Assembly: GCA_955652925.1 (NCBI GenBank)
Contig: CATPCO010000605.1
Span: 1 to 6,567 of the forward strand
Direction: 5' to 3'
DNA from: an uncultured Xanthobacteraceae bacterium
GTDB taxonomy: Bacteria; Pseudomonadota; Alphaproteobacteria; Rhizobiales; Xanthobacteraceae
DNA length: 6,567 nt
The translations under genes were made by a program, and so were the position numbers. The notes beneath the pieces are model-generated. The model saw nothing but the letters and a program-made list of their open reading frames with translations, was not told the DNA's origin and searched no databases. Positions 1-6,567 of the stretch are shown here, piece after piece (within the stretch, counting starts at the first letter, position 1; every line of letters starts with the position of its first letter).

Positions 1-559
1 CAAGGATGGCAGGCGGACGACGCCGCAAGGCGAGCGGGTTAGCGTCGAAATCCTGATCGACGAGCCCTCGTTTCAGCCGCATCACAGCTCGTTCATCAAA
101 AATCTGGGAACGCTGGGGATCGAAGCGAGTATGCGCATTGTGGACCCCGTGCAATACCGCAAGCGCGTCGACGATTTCGATTTCGATCTCGTCATTCAGC
201 GTTTCGCATTTTCCAGCACGCCCGGCGATTCGCTGCGCAGTTATTTTGCATCCCAGGCGGCGGCGCTCAAAGGCTCGCAGAATCTCGCCGGCATAGCCGA
301 CCCCGCCATCGATGCCCTGATTGAGCGCATCATCGCGGCCACAACCCGCCCCGATCTGACAACAGCCTGAAAGGCGCTCGATCGGGTGATCCGCAGCGGA
401 CGTTATTGGATCCCGCACTGGTACAAGCCCTCGCACTGGCTGGCCTATTGGGACGTGTTCGGCCGGCCGGCAACGAAGCCGCGCTTTGCGCGCGGCATTC
501 CGGAAACCTGGTGGTATGATCGGGAAAAGGCAGCGAAGCTGGAGCAACAGCGGGGATAG
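1..559 (+). pseudogene. yejA: YejA-like family 5 solute-binding protein, C-terminal part, interrupted by an in-frame TGA
   Basis: This is the C-terminal portion of a periplasmic substrate-binding protein (SBP family 5, as in peptide/oligopeptide ABC importers) that would deliver substrate to the YejB/YejE permease encoded just downstream. The frame is open from base 2 and its start lies outside the window. It gives 122 codons, a TGA at 368-370, then 62 more codons and a TAG at 557-559. Recognisable family segments lie on both sides of the TGA: VSVEILIDEPSFQP and FDFDLVIQRFAF before it, and KALDRVIRSGRYWIPHWY, LAYWDVFGRP and ETWWYD after it. The reading frame does not shift, so this is a single nonsense codon in otherwise intact coding sequence. 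The tail after the TGA is conserved in the family, so a product ending there would probably be defective. A sequencing error, a recent mutation or stop readthrough are all possible. I call it a pseudogene because of the stop. The YejA assignment rests on these motifs and on the neighbours. Confidence 0.8.
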
Positions 560-594
560 CGATTAGAGCCGGTTTCGATGACGTTGACGCTCAG

Positions 595-1707
595 ATGACC
601 GCGTACATTATCCGGCGTTTGCTGCTCATGGTCCCAACCCTGTTCGGGATCATGTTGGTCTCGTTCACCGTGGTCCAGTTCGCGCCCGGCGGGCCGGTCG
701 AGCGCGTGATTGCGCAGCTCTCGGGCGCGGATACCGGCGCGACTTCGCGCATCTCGGGGTCACCTGGAGGCGATCTGGGCGGCCGCGGCATGCCAGGCGC
801 CGGCGGCATGGATGCCGGCAACTCGAAATACCGCGGCGCTCAGGGACTAGACCCCGAATTCATCAAGAGCCTGGAGAAGCAGTTCGGATTCGACAAGCCC
901 GCCTACCAGCGCTTCTTTTTGATGCTTTGGAATTACCTGCGGTTTGATTTCGGCAAGAGTTATTTCCGCGATACCAGCGTGCTGCAGCTGATCAAGGAGA
1001 AGCTGCCGGTCTCGATCTCGCTCGGACTCTGGCTCACCCTGCTCACTTATCTGATTTCGATTCCTCTCGGGGTGCGCAAGGCGGTCAAGGACGGCTCGCA
1101 GTTCGACGTTTGGACCTCGGGTGCGATTATTGTGGGCTACGCGGTTCCGGGATTTCTGGTTGGGATCCTTCTGATCATTCTCTTTGCCGGCGGGTCGTTC
1201 TTCAACATTTTCCCGCTGCGCGGCCTTACGTCCGACAATTGGGTGCAACTGTCGGTTCCGGGAAAGATCGTCGATTATCTTTGGCATCTGGTGCTGCCCC
1301 TCACCGCAATGGGGCTTGGTGCATTCGCGACCATGACATTGCTCACCAAGAACTCGTTCCTGGACGAGATCAGAAAGCAATATGTGCTCACGGCGCGGGC
1401 CAAGGGGTGCGCCCAGCGCCAGGTGCTCTATGGCCACGTGTTTCGCAATGCCATGCTGATCGTGATTGCCGGGTTTCCCGGCGCGTTTGTGCACGCATTC
1501 TTTTCCGGCTCGCTTCTTATCGAAACCATCTTCTCCCTCGACGGGATCGGGCTGCTCGGATTCGAGAGCGTGCTCAACCGCGATTACGCCGTGGTCTTTG
1601 CGACGCTTTACATTCTTTCGCTGGTAGGACTTGCGGTAAACCTGTTGTCCGATCTCACCTATACCTGGGTGGATCCGCGTATCGACTTCGAGACGCGCGA
1701 GGTGTGA
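595..1707 (+). CDS. yejB: Peptide ABC transporter permease YejB
   Basis: Inner-membrane permease of a YejABEF-type peptide importer (binding-protein-dependent transport, DppB/OppB-like), 370 residues, close to the roughly 360 of the E. coli protein. The N-terminus MTAYIIRRLLLMVPTLFGIM is the expected family start with TM1 (about 9-28), followed by the conserved FAPGGPVERV. Further membrane segments lie near 138-162, 172-197, 229-250, 284-307 and 332-355. The EAA coupling loop that contacts the ATPase is at about 266-286 (TARAKG then HVFRNA). The C-terminus TYTWVDPRID is typical. A Gly-rich, low-complexity segment (about 44-82) lies in the periplasmic loop after TM1. No clear Shine-Dalgarno precedes the ATG, but the start is supported by the family N-terminus. 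A 6-codon ATG frame (578-598) ends in an ATGA overlap with it. The gene lies 35 bases after the binding-protein gene and 1 base before yejE, consistent with one operon. Confidence 0.95.
   Translation: MTAYIIRRLLLMVPTLFGIMLVSFTVVQFAPGGPVERVIAQLSGADTGATSRISGSPGGDLGGRGMPGAGGMDAGNSKYRGAQGLDPEFIKSLEKQFGFDKPAYQRFFLMLWNYLRFDFGKSYFRDTSVLQLIKEKLPVSISLGLWLTLLTYLISIPLGVRKAVKDGSQFDVWTSGAIIVGYAVPGFLVGILLIILFAGGSFFNIFPLRGLTSDNWVQLSVPGKIVDYLWHLVLPLTAMGLGAFATMTLLTKNSFLDEIRKQYVLTARAKGCAQRQVLYGHVFRNAMLIVIAGFPGAFVHAFFSGSLLIETIFSLDGIGLLGFESVLNRDYAVVFATLYILSLVGLAVNLLSDLTYTWVDPRIDFETREV
1699..1702 (+). promoter_or_regulatory. Shine-Dalgarno of yejE inside the end of yejB
   Basis: A GAGG sits 6 bases before the yejE ATG at 1709, within the last codons of yejB, whose TGA is at 1705-1707. 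The spacing is near ideal. It supports the 1709 start and suggests that yejE translation is coupled to that of yejB. Confidence 0.6.
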
Positions 1708-1708
1708 G

Positions 1709-2890
1709 ATGGACGACCGCACCAGCATCGAGGTCCCCGAAACCACGGCACAAACGCCGATGGGACTCGCGGTTCTGCCGGAGGGTCACCGGGTCGCTTT
1801 GTCGGCGCTCGGCCGCCGCCGCTGGAACAGCTTCAAAGCGAACCGTCGAGGCTATGCATCATTCTGGATTTTTCTTTTCCTTTTTGTGGTCTCGCTGTTT
1901 GCTGAGTTCATCGCCAACGATAAGCCGTTCTATGTGTCCTATGACGGCAAGTCCTATTTCCCGGTCTTTGTGACCTATCCGGAAACTGCGTTCGGCGGCG
2001 AGTTTGAGACAGCAGCCGATTACCGCGATCCCTACCTGCAAAAGCTCATCGCTGAAAAGGGCGGCTACATGCTTTGGCCGCCGATCCGGTATTCCTACAA
2101 CACGCAGAATCTCGATCTTCCGACGCCGGCGCCGTCCAAGCCCACCTGGCTTCTGACCGAGGAGGAATGCAAGGCCGTGGTCATGCGCAAAGGCCTCTCG
2201 AGTTGCCGTGATCTCGAATACAATTGGCTTGGCACGGATGATCAGGGCCGTGATGTGGTGGCGCGGCTGATCTATGGCTTCCGAATTTCCGTGCTGTTCG
2301 GGCTGGCGCTGACGGTCGTTTCATCCATCATCGGGGTCGCGGCCGGTGCGGTGCAGGGCTATTTCGGCGGCTGGACGGATCTCCTGTTCCAGCGCTTCAT
2401 CGAAGTCTGGACCGCAGTGCCGGCGCTTTATCTGCTCCTGATCATCTCCTCTGTGCTGGTGCCCGGGTTTTTCGTGCTGCTCGGGATTCTCTTGCTGTTC
2501 TCCTGGGTCTCGCTGGTCGGGTTGGTTCGCGCGGAATTTCTGCGCGGCCGCAATTTCGAATATATCCAGGCGGCGCGCGCGCTTGGCGTGTCCAACCGCA
2601 CCATAATGTTCCGCCATCTTCTGCCGAATGCCATGGTGGCGACCATGACGTTTCTTCCGTTCATCCTGTCGTCATCGGTGAGCGCGCTGACCTCGCTCGA
2701 CTTTCTCGGCTTCGGCCTGCCGCCGGGCTCACCCTCGCTGGGCGAGATGCTCTCGCAGGCCAAGGCCAACGTGCAGGCTCCTTGGCTCGGCATTTCGGGA
2801 TTCCTCACGCTTGCAACCATGCTGTCGCTCCTCATCTTCATCGGCGAAGCCGTGCGCGACGCGTTTGATCCGAGGAAGACCATGGGCTAG
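1709..2890 (+). CDS. yejE: Peptide ABC transporter permease YejE
   Basis: Second inner-membrane permease of the YejABEF importer (DppC/OppC-like), pairing with YejB. It has 393 residues, longer than the roughly 340 of E. coli YejE because of an extended cytoplasmic N-terminus (about 1-49) and a large periplasmic loop. TM1 is near 50-68. A periplasmic loop of about 100 residues follows (69-170) and contains two cysteines, Cys154 and Cys166. Then comes the family hallmark NWLGTDDQGRDVVARLIYG (172-190). Further membrane segments lie near 192-216, 235-250, 255-273, 306-330 and 360-380. The EAA loop is at about 285-308 (YIQAARALG then RHLLPNA). The C-terminal GEAVRDAFDPRK is typical of this permease class. 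The ATG lies 1 base after the yejB stop and has a good GAGG 6 bases upstream. No frameshift or missing motif is visible. Confidence 0.95.
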   Translation: MDDRTSIEVPETTAQTPMGLAVLPEGHRVALSALGRRRWNSFKANRRGYASFWIFLFLFVVSLFAEFIANDKPFYVSYDGKSYFPVFVTYPETAFGGEFETAADYRDPYLQKLIAEKGGYMLWPPIRYSYNTQNLDLPTPAPSKPTWLLTEEECKAVVMRKGLSSCRDLEYNWLGTDDQGRDVVARLIYGFRISVLFGLALTVVSSIIGVAAGAVQGYFGGWTDLLFQRFIEVWTAVPALYLLLIISSVLVPGFFVLLGILLLFSWVSLVGLVRAEFLRGRNFEYIQAARALGVSNRTIMFRHLLPNAMVATMTFLPFILSSSVSALTSLDFLGFGLPPGSPSLGEMLSQAKANVQAPWLGISGFLTLATMLSLLIFIGEAVRDAFDPRKTMG

Positions 2891-2923
2891 AGCGTGTTTC
2901 GCTGAGATCGAGCCAGCAGGTCC

Positions 2924-2946
2924 ACCTCTCACCGCAGGGGAGAGGT
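2924..2946 (+). repeat. Palindromic intergenic repeat or hairpin between yejE and yejF
   Basis: ACCTCTC (2924-2930) and GAGAGGT (2940-2946) are perfect inverted repeats around a 9-base loop, giving a 7-bp stem in the transcript. A weaker CACCA/TGGTG hairpin follows at 2957-2971. No T-run follows either hairpin directly, so neither looks like a classic intrinsic terminator. The motif resembles CCTCTCC...GGAGAGG palindromes that I recall as dispersed intergenic repeats in Hyphomicrobiales, so it may be a degenerate copy. That comparison is from memory. The rest of the 2891-3015 spacer shows no gene and no convincing promoter. The structure could protect mRNA ends or lower downstream expression relative to yejBE, but that is inference. 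Confidence 0.5.
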
Positions 2947-3015
2947 ACCGCGGCTGCACCATCGCGTGGTGATCGAACGTATTGAACGAAAATTAGTCAG
3001 GACTGTTTTTTCGGT

Positions 3016-4650
3016 ATGTTAGCAGAAGGGCCGCTTCTGGTTGTCCGCGATTTGTCCGTTGCCTTCCGGCAGGGGCAGCGGGAGACGCTCGCCGTCGATC
3101 GCATCTCCTTTTCCGTGAAAAAGGGAGAGACCGTCGCGCTCGTTGGTGAGTCGGGATCGGGCAAGTCCGTCACCGCGCTTTCCATCCTGAAGCTCCTGCC
3201 ATACCCGGCTGCGCGCCATCCTTCCGGCGCGATCCTTTTCAAGGGGCAGGATCTGCTGCCAATGCGCGAGCCGGAGATCCGTCACGTGCGTGGAGATGAC
3301 ATCAGCATCATCTTCCAGGAGCCGATGACCTCGCTCAATCCGCTGCATACCGTCGAGAAGCAGATCGGCGAGGCGTTGCTCCTCCATCGTGGACTGGTCG
3401 GGGAACCGGCGCGTGCGCGCACGCTTGAGCTTCTCACGCAGGTTGGCATCCCGGACCCGAAGACGCGCCTCAACAGCTATCCCCATCAGCTTTCCGGCGG
3501 CCAACGCCAGCGGGTCATGATTGCGATGGCTCTTGCGAACGAGCCTGATCTGCTGATCGCGGATGAGCCGACCACCGCGCTCGACGTCACCGTGCAGGCG
3601 CAGATCCTTAACCTCCTGAAGGAGCTGCAGACCCGTCTCGGGATGGCGATGCTGTTCATTACCCACGATCTCGGCATTGTGCGCAAGATTGCCGAGAGCG
3701 TCTGCGTCATGAAGCAGGGCAGCATTGTCGAGCATGGCCCCGTGTCTCGCGTCTTTAGCGCTCCCAAACACAGCTATACCTGCGCATTGCTCGCTGCCGA
3801 GCCCAAACCTGATCCTGCGCCGGTCTGCGCCGGCGCGCCCATCGTGGTCGAGACCAAAGATCTCAAGGTGTGGTTCCCGATCAAACGCGGGGTCATGCGC
3901 CGGGTCGTGGGGCACATCAAGGCGGTCGATGGCGTGAACATTGCGGTGCGCCAGGGGGAGACACTCGGCATTGTGGGCGAGTCCGGTTCCGGCAAGACGA
4001 CGCTGGGTCTGGCCATCTTGCGGCTTATTTCCTCGGACGGTCCGATCGTCTTTTTCGGCAGTTCGATCGACGGGCTTACGTTCCGGAAAATGCGTCCGTT
4101 CCGGCGGCATATGCAGATCGTATTCCAGGATCCCTACGGCTCGCTGTCGCCCCGCATGTCGGTGTCCGACATCATCGAGGAAGGCCTGTTGGTTCATCAT
4201 CCAAGGATGGGCAAAGCGCAGCGCGAGCAGCGCGTCATTGCGGCCTTGCGCGACGTTGGGCTCGATCCGGAGTTGCGCTTCCGCTATCCCCACGAGTTCT
4301 CCGGCGGCCAGCGCCAGCGCATCGCAGTTGCCCGCGCGGTCGTGCTCGAACCCACTTTCGTGGTGCTCGACGAGCCGACGAGTGCTCTCGACATGCTCAT
4401 CCAGGCGCAGATCGTCGATCTCCTGCGCACGCTCCAGAAACGGCGCAATCTTACCTACATGTTCATCTCCCATGATCTACGCGTTGTGGCGGCGCTGTCG
4501 AGTCATGTCGTCGTCATGCGTCACGGCAAGGTGATGGAGGAGGGGCCTGCGGCGCAACTCTTCGCCGGACCCAAGAGCGATTACACGCGCGCGCTGTTCG
4601 CCGCGGCCTTTAATCTGGAGACGGCACCGGAAGGCGTGGTTGCGCAGTGA
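3016..4650 (+). CDS. yejF: Peptide ABC transporter ATP-binding protein YejF, two ATPase domains
   Basis: Cytoplasmic ATPase that drives the YejB/YejE importer, with two complete nucleotide-binding domains in one 544-residue chain, the usual YejF arrangement and about the length of the E. coli protein. Domain 1 has Walker A GESGSGKS (44-51), Q-loop Gln101, signature LSGGQRQR (159-166), Walker B LLIADE (179-184) and the switch His217. Domain 2 has Walker A GESGSGKT (321-328), Gln371, signature FSGGQRQR (428-435), Walker B FVVLDE (448-453) and His486. Both sites therefore look catalytically competent. Each domain is followed by an oligopeptide-type tail (SAPKHSYTCALL at 248-259 and AGPKSDYTRALF at 517-528). 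An in-frame TGA at 2983-2985 bars any distant upstream start. AGGA at 2999-3002 is the only Shine-Dalgarno-like site, and its 13-base distance from the ATG is long. The gene is separated from yejE by 125 bases and its stop overlaps the helicase start. Confidence 0.95.
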   Translation: MLAEGPLLVVRDLSVAFRQGQRETLAVDRISFSVKKGETVALVGESGSGKSVTALSILKLLPYPAARHPSGAILFKGQDLLPMREPEIRHVRGDDISIIFQEPMTSLNPLHTVEKQIGEALLLHRGLVGEPARARTLELLTQVGIPDPKTRLNSYPHQLSGGQRQRVMIAMALANEPDLLIADEPTTALDVTVQAQILNLLKELQTRLGMAMLFITHDLGIVRKIAESVCVMKQGSIVEHGPVSRVFSAPKHSYTCALLAAEPKPDPAPVCAGAPIVVETKDLKVWFPIKRGVMRRVVGHIKAVDGVNIAVRQGETLGIVGESGSGKTTLGLAILRLISSDGPIVFFGSSIDGLTFRKMRPFRRHMQIVFQDPYGSLSPRMSVSDIIEEGLLVHHPRMGKAQREQRVIAALRDVGLDPELRFRYPHEFSGGQRQRIAVARAVVLEPTFVVLDEPTSALDMLIQAQIVDLLRTLQKRRNLTYMFISHDLRVVAALSSHVVVMRHGKVMEEGPAAQLFAGPKSDYTRALFAAAFNLETAPEGVVAQ

Positions 4651-6567
4651 GCGCGCCTGTCAACGCGCAAGCTCAGAGCACAAATCTCCCAGGTTTCATG
4701 GAAGAGCTTGATCCGACGCAGCGGATAGCGGCGACGACGGCGACAAACGTTCAGCTTGTCCTGGCTGGTCCGGGGTCCGGCAAGACCACTACGTTGACTG
4801 GACGCTTTATTTATCTTGTCCAACAGGGAATCGATCGTCGGCGTATACTTGCGCTGACCTTCACCAAAAAAGCGGCGGACGAGATGAAGGCGCGCATTGT
4901 CCAGGCGCTCAATCTCTCCTCAGGCAAGGATCTTACGATCGCAACCTTTCACGGTTTTGCATTCAGGCATCTGCGCCGTGATCCGGCGGCAGCCGGACTG
5001 TCCGAGCATTTCCAGCTTTGGGATACGCCGCAGCAGCGGCATGTGTTCAACTCGCGCCGCATTTGGTGGAACGAAGAGATTGACATTCTCGACATCATTG
5101 GCGGTGCGAAGGAGCGCCTGCTCAACGCGGAGACCTTTGCCGCTGAGATTAATGACGACGTTGAAGATGACAATATGCTGCGCAAGGCATTGGAGTTCTT
5201 CACCGTATATGAGAATTCGCTCCGCACCGCGGATGCTATCGATTTTGCGGATATGGTGCCTCTGCTTGTGCAGGCAATGGTGCGCTTTCCCGATTATTCA
5301 GCAGCAGTAACCGGTGCGTATGACCATCTGCTTGTCGATGAGTACCAGGACGTCAATCCTGGCCAGGTCGAGCTGATCGATCGCTTCGTTCGGACCGGGG
5401 TCAAGCTGTGGGTGGTTGGGGACGACGATCAGACACTGTATGCATTCCGTGCGGCTGATGTGCGTTTCATCTTGGACTTTCCACAAAAGTACAAAGATGT
5501 GCGCGTCCACGTTCTGGATCACAACTATCGCTCGGCGGCACAGATAGTGTCCGCGGGAAAGCGCTTGATTGCGAACAATCGTGCACGGCGGAACAAGAAC
5601 CAGCGCACCGCGGTTGCCGACCCGGGCGAACTAGTGATTCGCGGCTACAGCACGGCGGTCCTGGAAGCGCGGCAGGTCGCCAGAGGGGTGGCCAAGCTGC
5701 TCAAGCACTATCCGCCCCAGCAGATTGCCGTACTTTACCGCATTGGGTCGGTCGGTCTTCTTCTTCAGCCGGAGCTCCAGAGGATGCAGATCCCGTATGA
5801 GGTCCGAGGCGCGGGTGATTTATGGCAAGGCGTGGCGGCAAGGCTGGTCGTGGGCGCTCTCTATTACCTGCAAGAAGGAGAATCAGTGGCAGCCATGAGC
5901 CGGATGGGAGGCGGCAGGCGTGCTGATATTGTCCGCCGGCAGCTCGACGAGGCGGCGGCGGCCGAGAAGCAACCTTTTCGCGCCGCCTGCCGGCTCGTGC
6001 GCAAAGTGGTTACAACGGCTGTCCCCGGCAAGGCATCCGAACGGGATCGAGGAGAATGGACGACCATTGTTGAATCGGTGATCGCAGTCGCTTCCACGTG
6101 CCAATCATTGGAGCAGCTGGAGGAGAGGATAGCCGAGCAGTCGGCGGCGCTCCGCAACCCGCCACAGAACGCCGTCGTGCTGTCGACGATCCATTCAGCC
6201 AAGGGCCTGGAGTGGCAGGCGGTGCTTCTCATGGGGATGGAAGAAGGCGTGCTGCCGCATGCGAGTACCGATGACCTGGAAGAAGAGCGCAGGGTCGCCT
6301 TTGTCGGTGTTACGCGCGCCAAGCGAATACTTGGACTGACATACGCCGAAAAGCGCTTCAGGCAGAGTGCGATCCCATCACGTTTTCTAGAGGAGCTTGC
6401 GGGCGGCTGGCGGCGCCTGTGCATCTGGACGAGCTCGCACAATCAAGGAGACGACGAACGCCTGCCGTTGCTATCAGAGCGGGAGCGCCAGCTGATCGAA
6501 GGATCGAGGGGACATGAAGAGGCACCAAAGCGCCCAACGGACGAGCTGAAGCGACGTAGCGGCAGAA
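4647..6567 (+). CDS. UvrD/Rep-family superfamily 1 DNA helicase, C-terminus cut by the window edge
   Basis: ATP-dependent DNA helicase (superfamily 1A, 3'-5' type in characterised relatives); 640 codons are visible with no stop. Motifs in order, counting from the GTG: Q-motif LDPTQR (21-26), Walker A AGPGSGKT (40-47), Ia LTFTKKAADEMKAR (70-83), Ib TFHGFAFRHL (100-109), II LLVDEYQD (228-235), III VVGDDDQTLYAFR (256-268), IV NYRS (293-296), V STIHSAKGLEW (513-523), VI EERRVAFVGVTRAKR (546-560). All catalytic residues are present. Motif III has Phe where UvrD has Trp. The 2B region between motifs IV and V spans only about 220 residues and its motif IVa is weak. The GTG at 4647 overlaps the yejF stop (GTGA), and an in-frame TAA at 4611-4613 prevents an earlier start. 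An ATG at 4698 (codon 18) is the alternative and loses no motif. AGA/AGG and ATA codons are commoner than in yejF. It could be UvrD, PcrA or a lineage-specific paralogue; I cannot choose a gene symbol. Confidence 0.92.
   Translation, partial: MSAPVNAQAQSTNLPGFMEELDPTQRIAATTATNVQLVLAGPGSGKTTTLTGRFIYLVQQGIDRRRILALTFTKKAADEMKARIVQALNLSSGKDLTIATFHGFAFRHLRRDPAAAGLSEHFQLWDTPQQRHVFNSRRIWWNEEIDILDIIGGAKERLLNAETFAAEINDDVEDDNMLRKALEFFTVYENSLRTADAIDFADMVPLLVQAMVRFPDYSAAVTGAYDHLLVDEYQDVNPGQVELIDRFVRTGVKLWVVGDDDQTLYAFRAADVRFILDFPQKYKDVRVHVLDHNYRSAAQIVSAGKRLIANNRARRNKNQRTAVADPGELVIRGYSTAVLEARQVARGVAKLLKHYPPQQIAVLYRIGSVGLLLQPELQRMQIPYEVRGAGDLWQGVAARLVVGALYYLQEGESVAAMSRMGGGRRADIVRRQLDEAAAAEKQPFRAACRLVRKVVTTAVPGKASERDRGEWTTIVESVIAVASTCQSLEQLEERIAEQSAALRNPPQNAVVLSTIHSAKGLEWQAVLLMGMEEGVLPHASTDDLEEERRVAFVGVTRAKRILGLTYAEKRFRQSAIPSRFLEELAGGWRRLCIWTSSHNQGDDERLPLLSERERQLIEGSRGHEEAPKRPTDELKRRSGR

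Noticed and set aside
368..420. Selenocysteine insertion at the in-frame TGA
   Set aside because: Only a weak GATC-GGGT-GATC pairing is visible downstream, with no convincing SECIS hairpin, and this binding-protein family is not known to contain selenocysteine.
847..1746. Minus-strand open frame of 299 codons opposite yejB
   Set aside because: The product is highly charged with no recognisable domain and mirrors the codon pattern of the permease on the other strand.
2982..3010. Sigma-70 promoter with TTGAAC as -35
   Set aside because: At 16-18 bases downstream there is only a T-run with no -10-like hexamer, and transcription would begin at or inside the yejF start codon.
2998..3011. Intrinsic terminator ending in the T6 run before yejF
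   Set aside because: No stable GC-rich stem sits directly before the T-run. The palindrome at 2924-2946 is about 60 bases upstream.
3019..4473. Long minus-strand open frame of 484 codons opposite yejF
   Set aside because: It lies wholly antisense to a clear two-domain ATPase, and its His/Arg/Glu-rich translation shows no family motif. It is a codon-bias shadow.
4897..5310. Plus-strand ATG frame of 137 codons
   Set aside because: It is in another frame inside the helicase gene, across the region between motifs Ia and II, and its translation looks like no protein family.
5864..6442. Minus-strand open frame of 192 codons opposite the helicase
   Set aside because: The + strand here encodes helicase motifs V and VI. 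The antisense product is Ser/Arg-rich with no motif.

Overview
The window looks like chromosome from a GC-rich alphaproteobacterium, probably of the Hyphomicrobiales (Rhizobiales). That call rests on the strong G/C third-position preference, the alphaproteobacterial style of the YejB and YejE proteins, and a CCTCTC...GAGAGG intergenic palindrome of a kind I recall from that order. It is an inference from style, not a species identification. Every gene reads on the + strand.

Layout. Positions 1-559 hold the C-terminal part of a family 5 extracellular solute-binding protein of the YejA type. Its gene enters from outside the window and is interrupted by an in-frame TGA at 368-370, after which the same frame continues with clearly conserved protein up to a TAG at 557-559. 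Then come the two inner-membrane permeases yejB (595-1707) and yejE (1709-2890), 1 base apart. A 125-base spacer carries a perfect 7-bp palindrome. yejF (3016-4650) follows, encoding an ATPase with two nucleotide-binding domains. Together these form a YejABEF peptide ABC importer, the family that takes up peptides and, in enterobacteria, the peptide-nucleotide antibiotic microcin C. The binding protein captures substrate in the periplasm, YejB/YejE form the channel, and YejF powers transport from the cytoplasm.

From 4647 to the end of the window runs a long open frame for a superfamily 1 UvrD/Rep-type DNA helicase. All the main helicase motifs are present and the C-terminus is cut off by the window edge. 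Its likely GTG start overlaps the yejF stop in a GTGA arrangement, so it may be translationally coupled to the transporter although the functions look unrelated. Its codon use differs from yejF (more AGA/AGG and ATA codons).

The points most worth a second look are the in-frame stop in the binding-protein gene and the coupling of a helicase with an unusual 2B region to a peptide importer. I found no RNA genes, CRISPR arrays, insertion sequences or minus-strand genes. I do not see convincing evidence for an undescribed system.
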